Assembly: GCA_944320785.1 (NCBI GenBank)
Contig: CALUIR010000001.1
Location: 186,001 to 250,000, forward strand
DNA: 64,000 nucleotides
Source of the DNA: an uncultured Bacteroidaceae bacterium
GTDB lineage: Bacteria > Bacteroidota > Bacteroidia > Bacteroidales > Bacteroidaceae
Direction: 5' to 3'
Part shown: in pieces, positions 1 through 8,042 of the stretch
Layout of the letters: the number at the start of each line of letters is the position of its first letter
How positions within the stretch are numbered: the first letter of the stretch is position 1
The notes under the pieces: generated by a model
What the model saw: the letters and a program-made list of their open reading frames with translations, nothing else
The model's database searches: none
Told to the model about the DNA's origin: nothing
Translations under genes and position numbers: made by a program

Positions 1-435
1 ACCGTCATGCGGAACAATATCGTTCTGATGGAAAGGCGCTTCACAATTGGGAGACATTTCACAAATGACAAGTTCTCCATCTTGGGCAAGCAACGAACGG
101 ATTTTGGATAGTTCAGCCATTATATCTGCCACATGATGGAAGGAAAGGAAATAATAAATCAAGTCATAAGAACCGCCCATTGAATGAATGGTGCTGCAAG
201 CAACGGCAACCTGACGGTTGTGCCGCCACCGATGCCGTTGGCCGTCAACCACAGATTGCGAAACATCAATCAATGTCATCCTTTCACCAAGTGCGCACAT
301 GCAGGCAGCCGCAATCCCGTAACCGCACCCCACATCAAGGATACTGCGGTAAAGGAATGGATGATGCGCCTTTACTGCCTCATAAAACAATTGCCCCAAA
401 GCCTGCTGGCCGGTTGCCCAATTTACGATTCCCAT
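1..435 (-). CDS. class I SAM-dependent methyltransferase, 3' end cut by window edge
   Basis: The 145 visible residues form a Rossmann-type methyltransferase. Motif I reads LDVGCGYG at about residues 36-43, and DLIYYFLSFHHV at about residues 95-106 fits the strand after motif III of small-molecule or peptide methyltransferases. The C-terminus lies beyond position 1. ATG at 435 is 12 bp past the stop of the upstream peptidase. The same frame stays open for about 18 codons further and includes TTG codons, so a start that overlaps the peptidase is possible. It is the last visible gene of the radical SAM cluster, which suggests a tailoring role such as N-, O- or C-methylation of the peptide product. 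The substrate is not visible from sequence. The family is clear and the role is inferred. Confidence 0.8.
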   Translation of the reverse strand, partial: MGIVNWATGQQALGQLFYEAVKAHHPFLYRSILDVGCGYGIAAACMCALGERMTLIDVSQSVVDGQRHRWRHNRQVAVACSTIHSMGGSYDLIYYFLSFHHVADIMAELSKIRSLLAQDGELVICEMSPNCEAPFHQNDIVPHDG

Positions 436-446
436 CTTCAGATGCT

Positions 447-1499
447 TCAAAATGTCCAATCGGGCGGATTCACGGGAAAGTCCGCATCAAGATGAAGGAG
501 GAATGATTCCAACAACTTAATGCAAGAACCTATATCCTTCAAAGAGCATTGTTCGTAATGCGTATGCATGTATTTGCACGGAATGGAAATATCGGCCACG
601 GCTGTTCGAGGAGAAAACAATTGGATGCGCGAACTGTCCGTTCCTCCGGTTATATTACGCCCTACAGCCATCTGCAAAGGTATATCCGCCGTATGTGCAA
701 CGCTTTCCAACGCTTGGCGAAGCACAGGATTGCTGTCCGCATTGCGGTAAAGGACACTGCCATCACCCAACTTCGGCAAATGTTTCTTGTCCATTTGGCA
801 AGCATCTGTCACATCCACATTCAAACAAACAGCAGGCATTGTGTTTTGTGCAAGCACGGCCATTCCCCTCAACCCTATTTCTTCTTGCACAGTCGTTGCA
901 ACAGAAAGATGGACATGATGCAATTTGCCCGCCAAATGGCGGAACACTTGTGAAAGGACAAACACGCCCACCCGGTCGTCAACGGCTTTTGAAATGAGCG
1001 TATCTCCTATGACACGTGCATTGGGACTGAATGTGGCAACATCACCGAGACGCACCCACTGCATTGTTTCCTCCTTGCTTTGGCTGAAAATGTCAATGAA
1101 ACAATCATCCATGTCGGGAACGGCATTGTTGTTCCCCGCAGCGCGCGACACGACAATTCCCGGCCGGATGCCTTGAAATGTATGGATTTCCACCTCCTGC
1201 CCTATGGCATGCAAAAGAGCCATGCCTCCCAGTTTCCTTAGCCTCAACAATCCGTCATCACAATATCCTGTCACCTGCAGGCCAATTTCGTCAATGTGCG
1301 CAGAAAGCAGAATCCGATAATCCCCTCCGGCATTGGATGCAACAAGAGTGTTGCCTATCATGTCTGCCACCACTTCATCCGCACAAGCAGAAAGATATTG
1401 ACGGAAAAGCGCACTTGGCCGATGTTCATCCGAAGAAGCACCTGCCGCCTGCAATAATGCAAAAAGAAAATCTTTATCCATGCAATCCTTCCCCATCAT
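447..1499 (-). CDS. M42-family metallo-aminopeptidase
   Basis: 350 residues, the usual size for the M42 (tetrahedral aminopeptidase/FrvX) family of cytosolic two-metal peptidases. Visible motifs are LLSAHIDEIG (His68 and Asp70, metal ligand and catalytic support), KAVDDRVG (bridging Asp), TVQEEIGLRG (catalytic Glu-Glu pair) and a C-terminal GGTDSSRI with IPCKYMHTHYE, which supplies the last metal-ligand His region. The ATG overlaps the stop of the dehydrogenase gene as ATGA, so the two are probably translationally coupled. M42 enzymes trim peptides from the N-terminus. Inside a gene set with a peptide precursor and maturases, a plausible job is leader removal or degradation after other cleavage. 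That role is inference, since M42 genes also occur alone as housekeeping peptidases. Confidence 0.9.
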   Translation of the reverse strand: MMGKDCMDKDFLFALLQAAGASSDEHRPSALFRQYLSACADEVVADMIGNTLVASNAGGDYRILLSAHIDEIGLQVTGYCDDGLLRLRKLGGMALLHAIGQEVEIHTFQGIRPGIVVSRAAGNNNAVPDMDDCFIDIFSQSKEETMQWVRLGDVATFSPNARVIGDTLISKAVDDRVGVFVLSQVFRHLAGKLHHVHLSVATTVQEEIGLRGMAVLAQNTMPAVCLNVDVTDACQMDKKHLPKLGDGSVLYRNADSNPVLRQALESVAHTADIPLQMAVGRNITGGTDSSRIQLFSPRTAVADISIPCKYMHTHYEQCSLKDIGSCIKLLESFLLHLDADFPVNPPDWTF

Positions 1500-2221
1500 A
1501 ATATTCCCGCATTAATGTGGATCTTCTCACCCGTGATGCAATAACTTTTCTCACTTGTAAGATAATCAATCGTATTTACCACAGAATCCGTGTCAATGAG
1601 TTGCCCAAGGGCGGATATCGATTTCAATCCTTTTGTCAGCCGGTCGTTCACGGTGGAACGCATCCCTATATTCATCAGCCCAAGCACTACGGTATTTGAA
1701 CGGATGCCGAAGCGCCCATATTCATAAGCAGTGTCTTGCGAAAAGGTTTCAATGGCTGCTTTCGTGGCTCCTATCATCGAAAGGCCATAAAACGAACGGT
1801 GGGCGCATATCGATGAAACATGCACGATAATCCCTCGCGTCTTATGCCGCAGGAAATTGTTAATCACCATTTTCGTAACCACAATAGGCGCAACCGTGTT
1901 TATCATCACCATCTTTGCCATTTCTTCCGCTTGGATGCGATGGACAAGTTCCTTATAAAGAATTGCTGCATTGTTTATGAAAACATCTATCTTTTCCTCG
2001 CTTAGGTGAAGGGCTGCTTCCAAACGGCTCTCCATGCCGGACAAATTGCCCAAATCAAATGGACACCATTTCAAGGCACTGCCAAATTCATTCATAAGCA
2101 TTTCCAATTCATCGCTCATGGTACGGCTAAGCCCTATGACCCGGCATCCTTTCTGCAAATAATGCCCGGCAAGCTTCAAGCCCAATCCACGCGATATTCC
2201 TGTTATAAATACGGTCTTCAT
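1496..2221 (-). CDS. short-chain dehydrogenase/reductase without catalytic Tyr
   Basis: 241 residues from the ATG at 2221, which overlaps the upstream radical SAM stop as ATGA. Upstream codons in the same frame lie inside that gene. The Rossmann dinucleotide motif TGISRGLG (residues 7-14) and the NNAAIL structural motif (83-88) are intact. In the catalytic region the Ser of HVSS (about 137) and the Lys of GATK (154) are present. The position four residues before the Lys, normally the catalytic Tyr, is Ile150. A nearby Tyr145 is not at the canonical spacing. Classical oxidoreductase chemistry is therefore doubtful. It may be a non-catalytic NAD(P)-binding member, or it may use a shifted residue. 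The genetic context points to a tailoring or regulatory role in peptide maturation. Confidence 0.88.
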   Translation of the reverse strand: MKTVFITGISRGLGLKLAGHYLQKGCRVIGLSRTMSDELEMLMNEFGSALKWCPFDLGNLSGMESRLEAALHLSEEKIDVFINNAAILYKELVHRIQAEEMAKMVMINTVAPIVVTKMVINNFLRHKTRGIIVHVSSICAHRSFYGLSMIGATKAAIETFSQDTAYEYGRFGIRSNTVVLGLMNIGMRSTVNDRLTKGLKSISALGQLIDTDSVVNTIDYLTSEKSYCITGEKIHINAGIL

Positions 2222-3546
2222 GATTTTAGATTGTTTTGTTTCAGAAAATGGCAATACTCCCGCAAACCGCCTGCTCCTTCGGCTTTGCACCGTTCTTCCA
2301 AACGTTGCAACAACGTTTGGAGGATCATCCCTTTGGTAAACCGGCACACTTCATCAAGGTATTCCTCGTCATAGAGATCGTTCGGACACATGCAACCGCC
2401 CGCGCAATGCCATTTGGCAAAACACTTTTCACATTTTGCAAACGAATAGACATTGATGCCGTTGATGCGTTGGAACTTTTCTTCATCTATCTCTACCCCT
2501 TTCGCATCCACCTTGCCATAAACGCGTTGTGCATACATCTTTTCTTGCGGAGATGAGATGCAGTAACAAATGGAAAGGTCTCCTTGCGGTGTAAGTGTCA
2601 GCTTGCTGGGGCATCCTCTTGTCAAAAGAGAATCGACATTTTTAAAAATGCGGCAAGTGACATTCTTGCCCACCATTTGAGCCATATTCCTTGCTGCAAA
2701 AAAATGTTCCAAGTATTTGTCATAAAACAAGCCTAATTCCCCGGAAGTGGCAAACAATTCATTCGACACGACAGGTTCAAACACCATGTCTGTTATCTTC
2801 GGGAAACGTGTATCCATGAATTGGAACATTTCCGTCATGCGCTCCACGGTGTCCGGAGTAATCGTGGCATTCACCACCGGCACCAATCCGCTTCCGCAAA
2901 GTTTGTCAATCGTATTGCACACTTGGTTGAAATGCTTGCGGTACTTATTCTGTACTTCCTCAATGATGTCGAAAGAGATATTGGGAAGAACCTGGCAATC
3001 TTTCAGGCAACGGATAATGCCATCGTTCATGATAGACCCATTGGTCGTCAATGTCATCAGCAAGTTGAAGCCATGCCGCAAGGCCAATGCATGGGCATAA
3101 CGGATGCCATGCTCCACCAACGGCCACGACAAAAGAGGCTCTCCCCCTCCAATGAAAGAAAGACTGAGATGGCGTTCGCTCAAACGTTGCGGATTGATGA
3201 AATATTCCAAAGCTTTATCCAGCGTTTCTTGCGACAACGAAACGTTGCTCCTGCCTTTTGCCGAATAGCAATAAGAACAACTGAAATTGCAAGCATGGTT
3301 GGGCAGGACAGACATTTTCTGCAAATCGCCCGCCGCGTTCACTTTGCTCAATAAGCGGCTGGCATCGCCATCAACTACAAGTTCCGGCAATACATCCGGC
3401 AATTCTTCCAATCCTTCTTTATCGGCCACAAGCATTTTGCCTGCCAATGGGGAATAAACAAGGCAATATGCCTCATCTGCTGCTTCCAAATAAGAACCGA
3501 TAGGTATAAGGAATATGTTATTACGGTACAATATCTCTGTATTCAT
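2218..3546 (-). CDS. radical SAM/SPASM peptide maturase, fifth paralogue
   Basis: 442 residues. The radical SAM cluster motif CNFSCSYC has its ligands at Cys86, 90 and 93, followed by the GGGEPLLSW SAM-binding motif. The C-terminal half carries an auxiliary-cluster (SPASM-type) cysteine set: RGC, ICYC, KCEKC, WHCAGGCMC and a final EVC. An N-terminal domain of about 80 residues contains a YSPLAG motif shared with the four other copies in this locus and could bind the leader peptide. SPASM enzymes typically modify ribosomal peptides by thioether, C-C or epimerisation chemistry. Its ATG overlaps the stop of the 176-residue gene as ATGA. It is separated from the other four maturases by that gene. 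The reaction cannot be read from sequence. Confidence 0.9.
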   Translation of the reverse strand: MNTEILYRNNIFLIPIGSYLEAADEAYCLVYSPLAGKMLVADKEGLEELPDVLPELVVDGDASRLLSKVNAAGDLQKMSVLPNHACNFSCSYCYSAKGRSNVSLSQETLDKALEYFINPQRLSERHLSLSFIGGGEPLLSWPLVEHGIRYAHALALRHGFNLLMTLTTNGSIMNDGIIRCLKDCQVLPNISFDIIEEVQNKYRKHFNQVCNTIDKLCGSGLVPVVNATITPDTVERMTEMFQFMDTRFPKITDMVFEPVVSNELFATSGELGLFYDKYLEHFFAARNMAQMVGKNVTCRIFKNVDSLLTRGCPSKLTLTPQGDLSICYCISSPQEKMYAQRVYGKVDAKGVEIDEEKFQRINGINVYSFAKCEKCFAKWHCAGGCMCPNDLYDEEYLDEVCRFTKGMILQTLLQRLEERCKAEGAGGLREYCHFLKQNNLKS

Positions 3547-4073
3547 CCCTTGGTTGATTTAAAGTCCAAATATTCTTGTTTAATTTCCGCATCAGGCAAT
3601 GGATGATCTTTCCGAACCAAGATGAAAGCGTTTTCTTCAAACATTGCCACCGAACGCAAATTCCACTCCTCCAACAAAGGAGCAAAGAAATACCGGTAAA
3701 GCTTCAATTTGCGGGAAACACCCTTTCCGGTTTCATTGTCTTCGTAGCTTCCACTGATAACCATCGCGCTTTTAGAATCATCTTCCATAAAATGCCTGAC
3801 GAAGATGGCAAGGCAAGTCACAGCCAATCGGCGCATATTGACTGCAAAACCTTCCCTGCTGGTGAACCGGCGGAAGCAACGTTCATCATTTTCAAACATT
3901 CTCGGGAAAATGTCTGTAATATACAAATAATCACGGAAACGATAAGAACGGAAAATGTAATCCAGCACTTCTTGCCGGTTGACACAAGGCACCGTAAGGA
4001 CATAATCCACTGTTTCTTCAAACGGGAATTTTCCTTTCTCCTTCTTATCGAAACTGTATTCAAATAGCTGCAT
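3543..4073 (-). CDS. unknown 176-residue protein between radical SAM genes
   Basis: I do not recognise a family. ATG at 4073 is chosen because it lies 13 bp after the preceding radical SAM stop at 4087; a longer frame would run into that gene. The protein is soluble and charged, with no signal peptide or membrane segment. The C-terminal third (LKLYRYFFAPLLEEWNL, then AFILVRKDHP) has a strand-helix-strand feel that could fit a GNAT-like fold, but no acetyl-CoA motif is clear. It sits inside the maturase block and overlaps the next radical SAM gene by ATGA, so it is very likely part of the same pathway. Confidence 0.65.
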   Translation of the reverse strand: MQLFEYSFDKKEKGKFPFEETVDYVLTVPCVNRQEVLDYIFRSYRFRDYLYITDIFPRMFENDERCFRRFTSREGFAVNMRRLAVTCLAIFVRHFMEDDSKSAMVISGSYEDNETGKGVSRKLKLYRYFFAPLLEEWNLRSVAMFEENAFILVRKDHPLPDAEIKQEYLDFKSTKG

Positions 4074-4086
4074 ACGAAACAAACAA

Positions 4087-5391
4087 TTAAAGGTTTCCTG
4101 TATCTTCACGCAAAGCGTGCTGCAAACGACGGGTAAGAATCTCTTTTGTGAAACTTCTTGTCCAATCGCAAATGATGTCAAGCTGCTCTCGGTTGTAGAT
4201 AGATGCTTGCGCCAAACATCCCCCTCCGCAATGCCACTTCACGAAACATTGGGCGCAAGCTTCGCGGGCATTAATGTCGTGAGCAATCAAGCGAGAGAAA
4301 CGTGCGGCATCAAGATGAACCGTCCCATCCTCATCAACCTTCCCATAAACAAAATCTTCGTATCCAGGCTCTTTAGATGATGATTTCCGATGGCAAATGG
4401 TAATCGTCCCTTCCGGGGTAAGGCACATTTCACCCCCGCAATAATGTTCAATGAGCATGTCTGCATACTTAGAGGCGAGTACATACACATCTATGCCCAA
4501 ATCACGGCCTGTGGCCTCTGCTTGAAAGAAATAATGCGTGAAGTCCGCATAAAACATTTCCATCGTCTTCCGTTCGGAGAAAATATCCGGGTCTTCCACT
4601 ATCTGCAACTTATATTTCTTCACAAGAGGGAAAAGGCGATGCATTTCCATCACCATTTCATTCAAACGAAAGACATTGGCAGGTGTGATAATCGATTTTA
4701 TGGTTATATCCACTCCTGCATCCATGTATTTTGCAACGGTTTCCACCACTTTCCCGTAATGTTGCCTTTGTTGGTTCTGGATTTCTTCAAGCACCTCGAA
4801 TGAAACGCCAAGCGACACTGCATTCTCTACCATTACCCGTGCCAAGTTCTCATCATACAATGAGCCATTGGTTGTAAGCCCTATGCCCAAATTGAATCCT
4901 TGTTCTTTAGCCCGTCTCCGGGCATGGACAATAATTTCAGCCGTCAGTCCCGGAGAAAGGAAAGGTTCTCCGCCTCCCAAAATGGCAAGCCAAAGGTCTG
5001 TAAGCGAAGTGCGGTGTTTATCGATGAAATAATCAATCATGGCGATTGCTTTTTCACGCGTCAAAGTCTTATTTTGCCGTCCTTCTGAAGAATAGCAATA
5101 ACTGCATCTGAAGTTGCACCGATGCGTTGGCAAAATAGTAAGTTTGTGTATCTCGCTTGGAGAATGCTTTGCCGGTATAGTCCTGCGCCCTTTCCTTTCA
5201 TGATTGATATATGCGATAAGTTCTTCCGCTTCACGGTCTTCAGAAGATGTGGCCAGATGATTTTCCAATCGCTTCACTTCATCTGAAGCCATTGGCATCA
5301 TCAATCCTGAAAGCGGCGCATACACCAAGAAACCGTCCTCTAATGGCAACGGATAAATCTCTTGTTCATATAGATGGTGAAATTGAACCAT
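4087..5391 (-). CDS. radical SAM/SPASM peptide maturase, fourth paralogue
   Basis: 434 residues. The [4Fe-4S]-SAM motif CNFRCSYC lies at Cys92, 96 and 99, followed by a GGGEPFLSP SAM-contact motif. Auxiliary-cluster cysteines occur as HYCGGEMC, TICHRKS, REACAQC, WHCGGGC and a last IICDW. The N-terminal domain is about seven residues shorter than in the sister copies and carries VYAPLSG. The gene starts 4 bp after the upstream paralogue ends. The five copies look like products of old tandem duplication: the architecture is the same but the sequences are clearly diverged. This suggests each acts at a different site or step on the peptide. The specific chemistry is unknown. Confidence 0.9.
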   Translation of the reverse strand: MVQFHHLYEQEIYPLPLEDGFLVYAPLSGLMMPMASDEVKRLENHLATSSEDREAEELIAYINHERKGRRTIPAKHSPSEIHKLTILPTHRCNFRCSYCYSSEGRQNKTLTREKAIAMIDYFIDKHRTSLTDLWLAILGGGEPFLSPGLTAEIIVHARRRAKEQGFNLGIGLTTNGSLYDENLARVMVENAVSLGVSFEVLEEIQNQQRQHYGKVVETVAKYMDAGVDITIKSIITPANVFRLNEMVMEMHRLFPLVKKYKLQIVEDPDIFSERKTMEMFYADFTHYFFQAEATGRDLGIDVYVLASKYADMLIEHYCGGEMCLTPEGTITICHRKSSSKEPGYEDFVYGKVDEDGTVHLDAARFSRLIAHDINAREACAQCFVKWHCGGGCLAQASIYNREQLDIICDWTRSFTKEILTRRLQHALREDTGNL

Positions 5392-5395
5392 ATCG

Positions 5396-6742
5396 CTAAA
5401 TGTTTGTAATCCCTAAAAGTTGCCTGATGCTTTGACCTTGTTCTTTCTTAAAACTGGCATCCAACCGTTTAAGCAAGATTTCGGTTATTGCATAAGCCGT
5501 AAATCTGCACACAGCCTCAAATTGCTCCTCGTTGTAATTCATCCGGTACATCATGCATCCGCCTGCACAATGCCACCGGGCAATACAGGAATGGCATCGT
5601 GGAAGCAGGAAATTCTCCTTATCAATAAAAGACTTGAACTTGCCTGTATCAAAAGCCAACTGCCCGTTGCGAATCTCACCATACACGACTTTCTGATAAG
5701 CAGCCTCACGGGGCGAGGAGACACTATGGCAAATCGATATCTTCCCTTCCGGCGTAAGGCAAAGTTTTCCTTGGCAATAACGTGGAAAAAGCTTCTCTGC
5801 TTTACGCACCACATTGCAATCCAGCGTCATCCCGTATTTCTTGCACAACTCTTTGGCCTTAAAAAAATTATGAATGAACTTTTGGTAAAAAGCATCCAAC
5901 CTTTCTGAATCAGGGAAAATATCGCTGCTCATCGCCGGGTCAAAGTTGAGATGGCGGATGCCTGGATAAGAAGCAGCAACCGTATCTGCCATTTCCTCCA
6001 TCCTGTCCACATTCAAGCCGGTGATTACCGAACTAATATTAGGAACGATGCCCATGTCAAGCAAAAGCCGGATATTCTGTGACACTTTATGAAAGCTTCC
6101 CCGTTGGCTGTCCTGCACATCAGGCAAGATTTCGAATGACACCCCAACATTCACATCTTGCTCCTTCAATTCATGGGCGATATCGGAGGTAATAAGAGTA
6201 CCATTGGTCATCAGGAAGATGTCGAGTGTGAAGCCTTGCGCAACTGCTCTTTGCCGACTGTAGCCCAAAATGAACCTTAACTTTTCCCACGACAGAAGCG
6301 GCTCGCCTCCACCGGATATGAAGATTGACAAGTGACGGCTGCTTGTACGGCGGCAATCAATGAAGTAGTCAAGCATAATTTTAAGATGACTTTCATCTAT
6401 CTCCATTTTGGAACGACCTTTTGCCGAATAGCAATAAGCGCAAGACAAGTTGCAAGTAAGATTTGGAAGGATGGACAGGCGCGTAAATTGGGAAGGTTCT
6501 TCCACGATGCTGCTTCTGTAATCCTCCGAGTTTTCCTTCAACTGCGCCCAAAGTTCTTCCATTTCTTCGTCGTCTCCGTTCTCGACAAATGCTTCAAGAC
6601 GTTGCACCGTATCAGCATCTGCAAGGAAAAAGACTCCTGCAAGGGGCGCATAAACCAAAAAGACTTTCCCCTCTTCGATTCCATAATGGCGGGACAAGTC
6701 TGCCAATTGTATGTTATGGTCATTAAGATTCGGCACCTGCAT
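5396..6742 (-). CDS. radical SAM/SPASM peptide maturase, third paralogue
   Basis: 448 residues from ATG at 6742. This start puts the shared YSPLAG-type motif (VYAPLAG) at the same residue, about 31-36, as in three sister proteins. A further ATG at 6772 would add ten residues. The radical SAM motif CNLSCAYC is at Cys97, 101 and 104, with GGGEPLLSW after it. The C-terminal auxiliary-cluster set is RYCQGKLC, SICHSVS, PRCHSC, WHCAGGC and AVCRF. The gene overlaps the end of the preceding paralogue by 20 bp, so the two are probably translationally coupled. Role inferred: one of five maturases for the cluster's peptide. Confidence 0.9.
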   Translation of the reverse strand: MQVPNLNDHNIQLADLSRHYGIEEGKVFLVYAPLAGVFFLADADTVQRLEAFVENGDDEEMEELWAQLKENSEDYRSSIVEEPSQFTRLSILPNLTCNLSCAYCYSAKGRSKMEIDESHLKIMLDYFIDCRRTSSRHLSIFISGGGEPLLSWEKLRFILGYSRQRAVAQGFTLDIFLMTNGTLITSDIAHELKEQDVNVGVSFEILPDVQDSQRGSFHKVSQNIRLLLDMGIVPNISSVITGLNVDRMEEMADTVAASYPGIRHLNFDPAMSSDIFPDSERLDAFYQKFIHNFFKAKELCKKYGMTLDCNVVRKAEKLFPRYCQGKLCLTPEGKISICHSVSSPREAAYQKVVYGEIRNGQLAFDTGKFKSFIDKENFLLPRCHSCIARWHCAGGCMMYRMNYNEEQFEAVCRFTAYAITEILLKRLDASFKKEQGQSIRQLLGITNI

Positions 6743-8042
6743 GTTCCAAAATATTTTGTCCTGCCATTTCATTCAGCAATGCCACTAATGAGAACTTCTG
6801 CTGAAAACGGCACATTGTTTCGAGCATTTCCTTAGAATACGTTTTCGCATGATAAAGGCAACCACCGGCACAATGCCATTTCAGGAAACATCGGTGGCAT
6901 TTTTCCTGCTTGTTGTCGCTTGCCTCTACCAAACGACGGAATTTCCCAGTGTCAAACACAACTGTTCCATCCTCCACACGTCCATAAACGAAATCAGGAT
7001 AAAGCGTTTCCTTGGGCGACGACACAAAAAAGCACATGCTCAGTGTCCCTTGCGGAGTGAGGTCAAAACCTCCGGCGCAAGCCCTCATCTTGATTTGCTC
7101 CAAATTGTGGTATTTAATACTGCTTACACATAGGCCAAACTCTTTCCCGATTCCCTTTGCCTGAAAAAAATGCAACGTGTAATCATCATAAAAAGATTGC
7201 AGTTCTTCTGCTGTCTGAAAAAGATTGCCATCCACAACATAATCAAAACTCAATCGTTTCAATTTCGGGAAACGACAATGGACCTCTCTTACCATCTCCT
7301 CTTGCCTCATCACATTAAAGGGGGTGATGACAGAATTGATAGTAGGAATAATGCCGTGTTCAAGCAAAGTGTCAAGTGTTTGGCACACCTTAGCATAATG
7401 CTTCCTTTGCACATTTTGGACATCTTCCAAAATATCAAAAGAAATATTCGTTTTTATATTATATCTTTGAATAAATTCTATGATTTCATCATTCATGACC
7501 GAACCATTCGAAGCAAAGGAATAATGCATTGTAAAGCCTTGGCGGCCTGCCAACTCCTCTGCATGCAAAATTGCCATTCGCACTTTGCTCCACGACAACA
7601 GCGGCTCTCCTCCTCCGCCAAAAGAAACATAAAGATGCCGCCTCTTTGTCCGCCGGGCATCAATAAAGAAATCAAGGACAGCACGCAGCGTGCCTTCATC
7701 CAATTCATCATGCCCATGCCCCTTCGCTGCATAACAATAACTACAAGAGAAATTGCAGATATTGTTAGGCAAGACAGTCAGCGCATAAACCTCGCCAGGA
7801 CTGTTGACATAATTAGGAACCGGCTTTTCCTGTTCATTCACAAGGCACTGCATTTCCGCATCCAAGAAATGCCCGTTTGTTTCCAGTTCTTCTTTAAGAC
7901 GCGACAGTTCATTCTCGTCCACAGGAACAATATGATGAGACAAGGGAGAATAGATGATGTATGATGATTGTGCATACGGCAAAAAATCAGCCACACGCAC
8001 CGGGAAAAGATTCCTTTGATAAAACAAGTCCAAATCGGCCAT
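6723..8042 (-). CDS. radical SAM/SPASM peptide maturase, second paralogue
   Basis: 439 residues. The core motif CNFSCSYC is at Cys96, 100 and 103. SAM-binding GGGEPLLSW follows. The auxiliary cysteines are MRACAGG, SMCFF, EKCHRC, WHCAGGC and TMCRF. Compared with its sisters, one cysteine of the first auxiliary pair (xxCxGxxxC) is replaced (ACAGGFDL), so cluster ligation may differ. The N-terminal IIYSPLSH motif aligns with YSPLAG in the others. The start codon follows the stop of the upstream paralogue with no spacing, which points to tight translational coupling within the maturase block. Confidence 0.9.
   Translation of the reverse strand: MADLDLFYQRNLFPVRVADFLPYAQSSYIIYSPLSHHIVPVDENELSRLKEELETNGHFLDAEMQCLVNEQEKPVPNYVNSPGEVYALTVLPNNICNFSCSYCYAAKGHGHDELDEGTLRAVLDFFIDARRTKRRHLYVSFGGGGEPLLSWSKVRMAILHAEELAGRQGFTMHYSFASNGSVMNDEIIEFIQRYNIKTNISFDILEDVQNVQRKHYAKVCQTLDTLLEHGIIPTINSVITPFNVMRQEEMVREVHCRFPKLKRLSFDYVVDGNLFQTAEELQSFYDDYTLHFFQAKGIGKEFGLCVSSIKYHNLEQIKMRACAGGFDLTPQGTLSMCFFVSSPKETLYPDFVYGRVEDGTVVFDTGKFRRLVEASDNKQEKCHRCFLKWHCAGGCLYHAKTYSKEMLETMCRFQQKFSLVALLNEMAGQNILEHAGAES

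Noticed and set aside
1499-2347. Longer SDR with 42 extra N-terminal residues
   Set aside because: The extra residues lie within the upstream radical SAM gene. The ATGA overlap at 2218-2221 and the Rossmann motif at residue 7 favour ATG 2221.
3543-4181. Longer start for the 176-residue gene inside the radical SAM cluster
   Set aside because: The extension overlaps the upstream radical SAM coding region by almost 100 bp and adds residues of that gene's antisense or alternate frame. ATG at 4073 fits the spacing.
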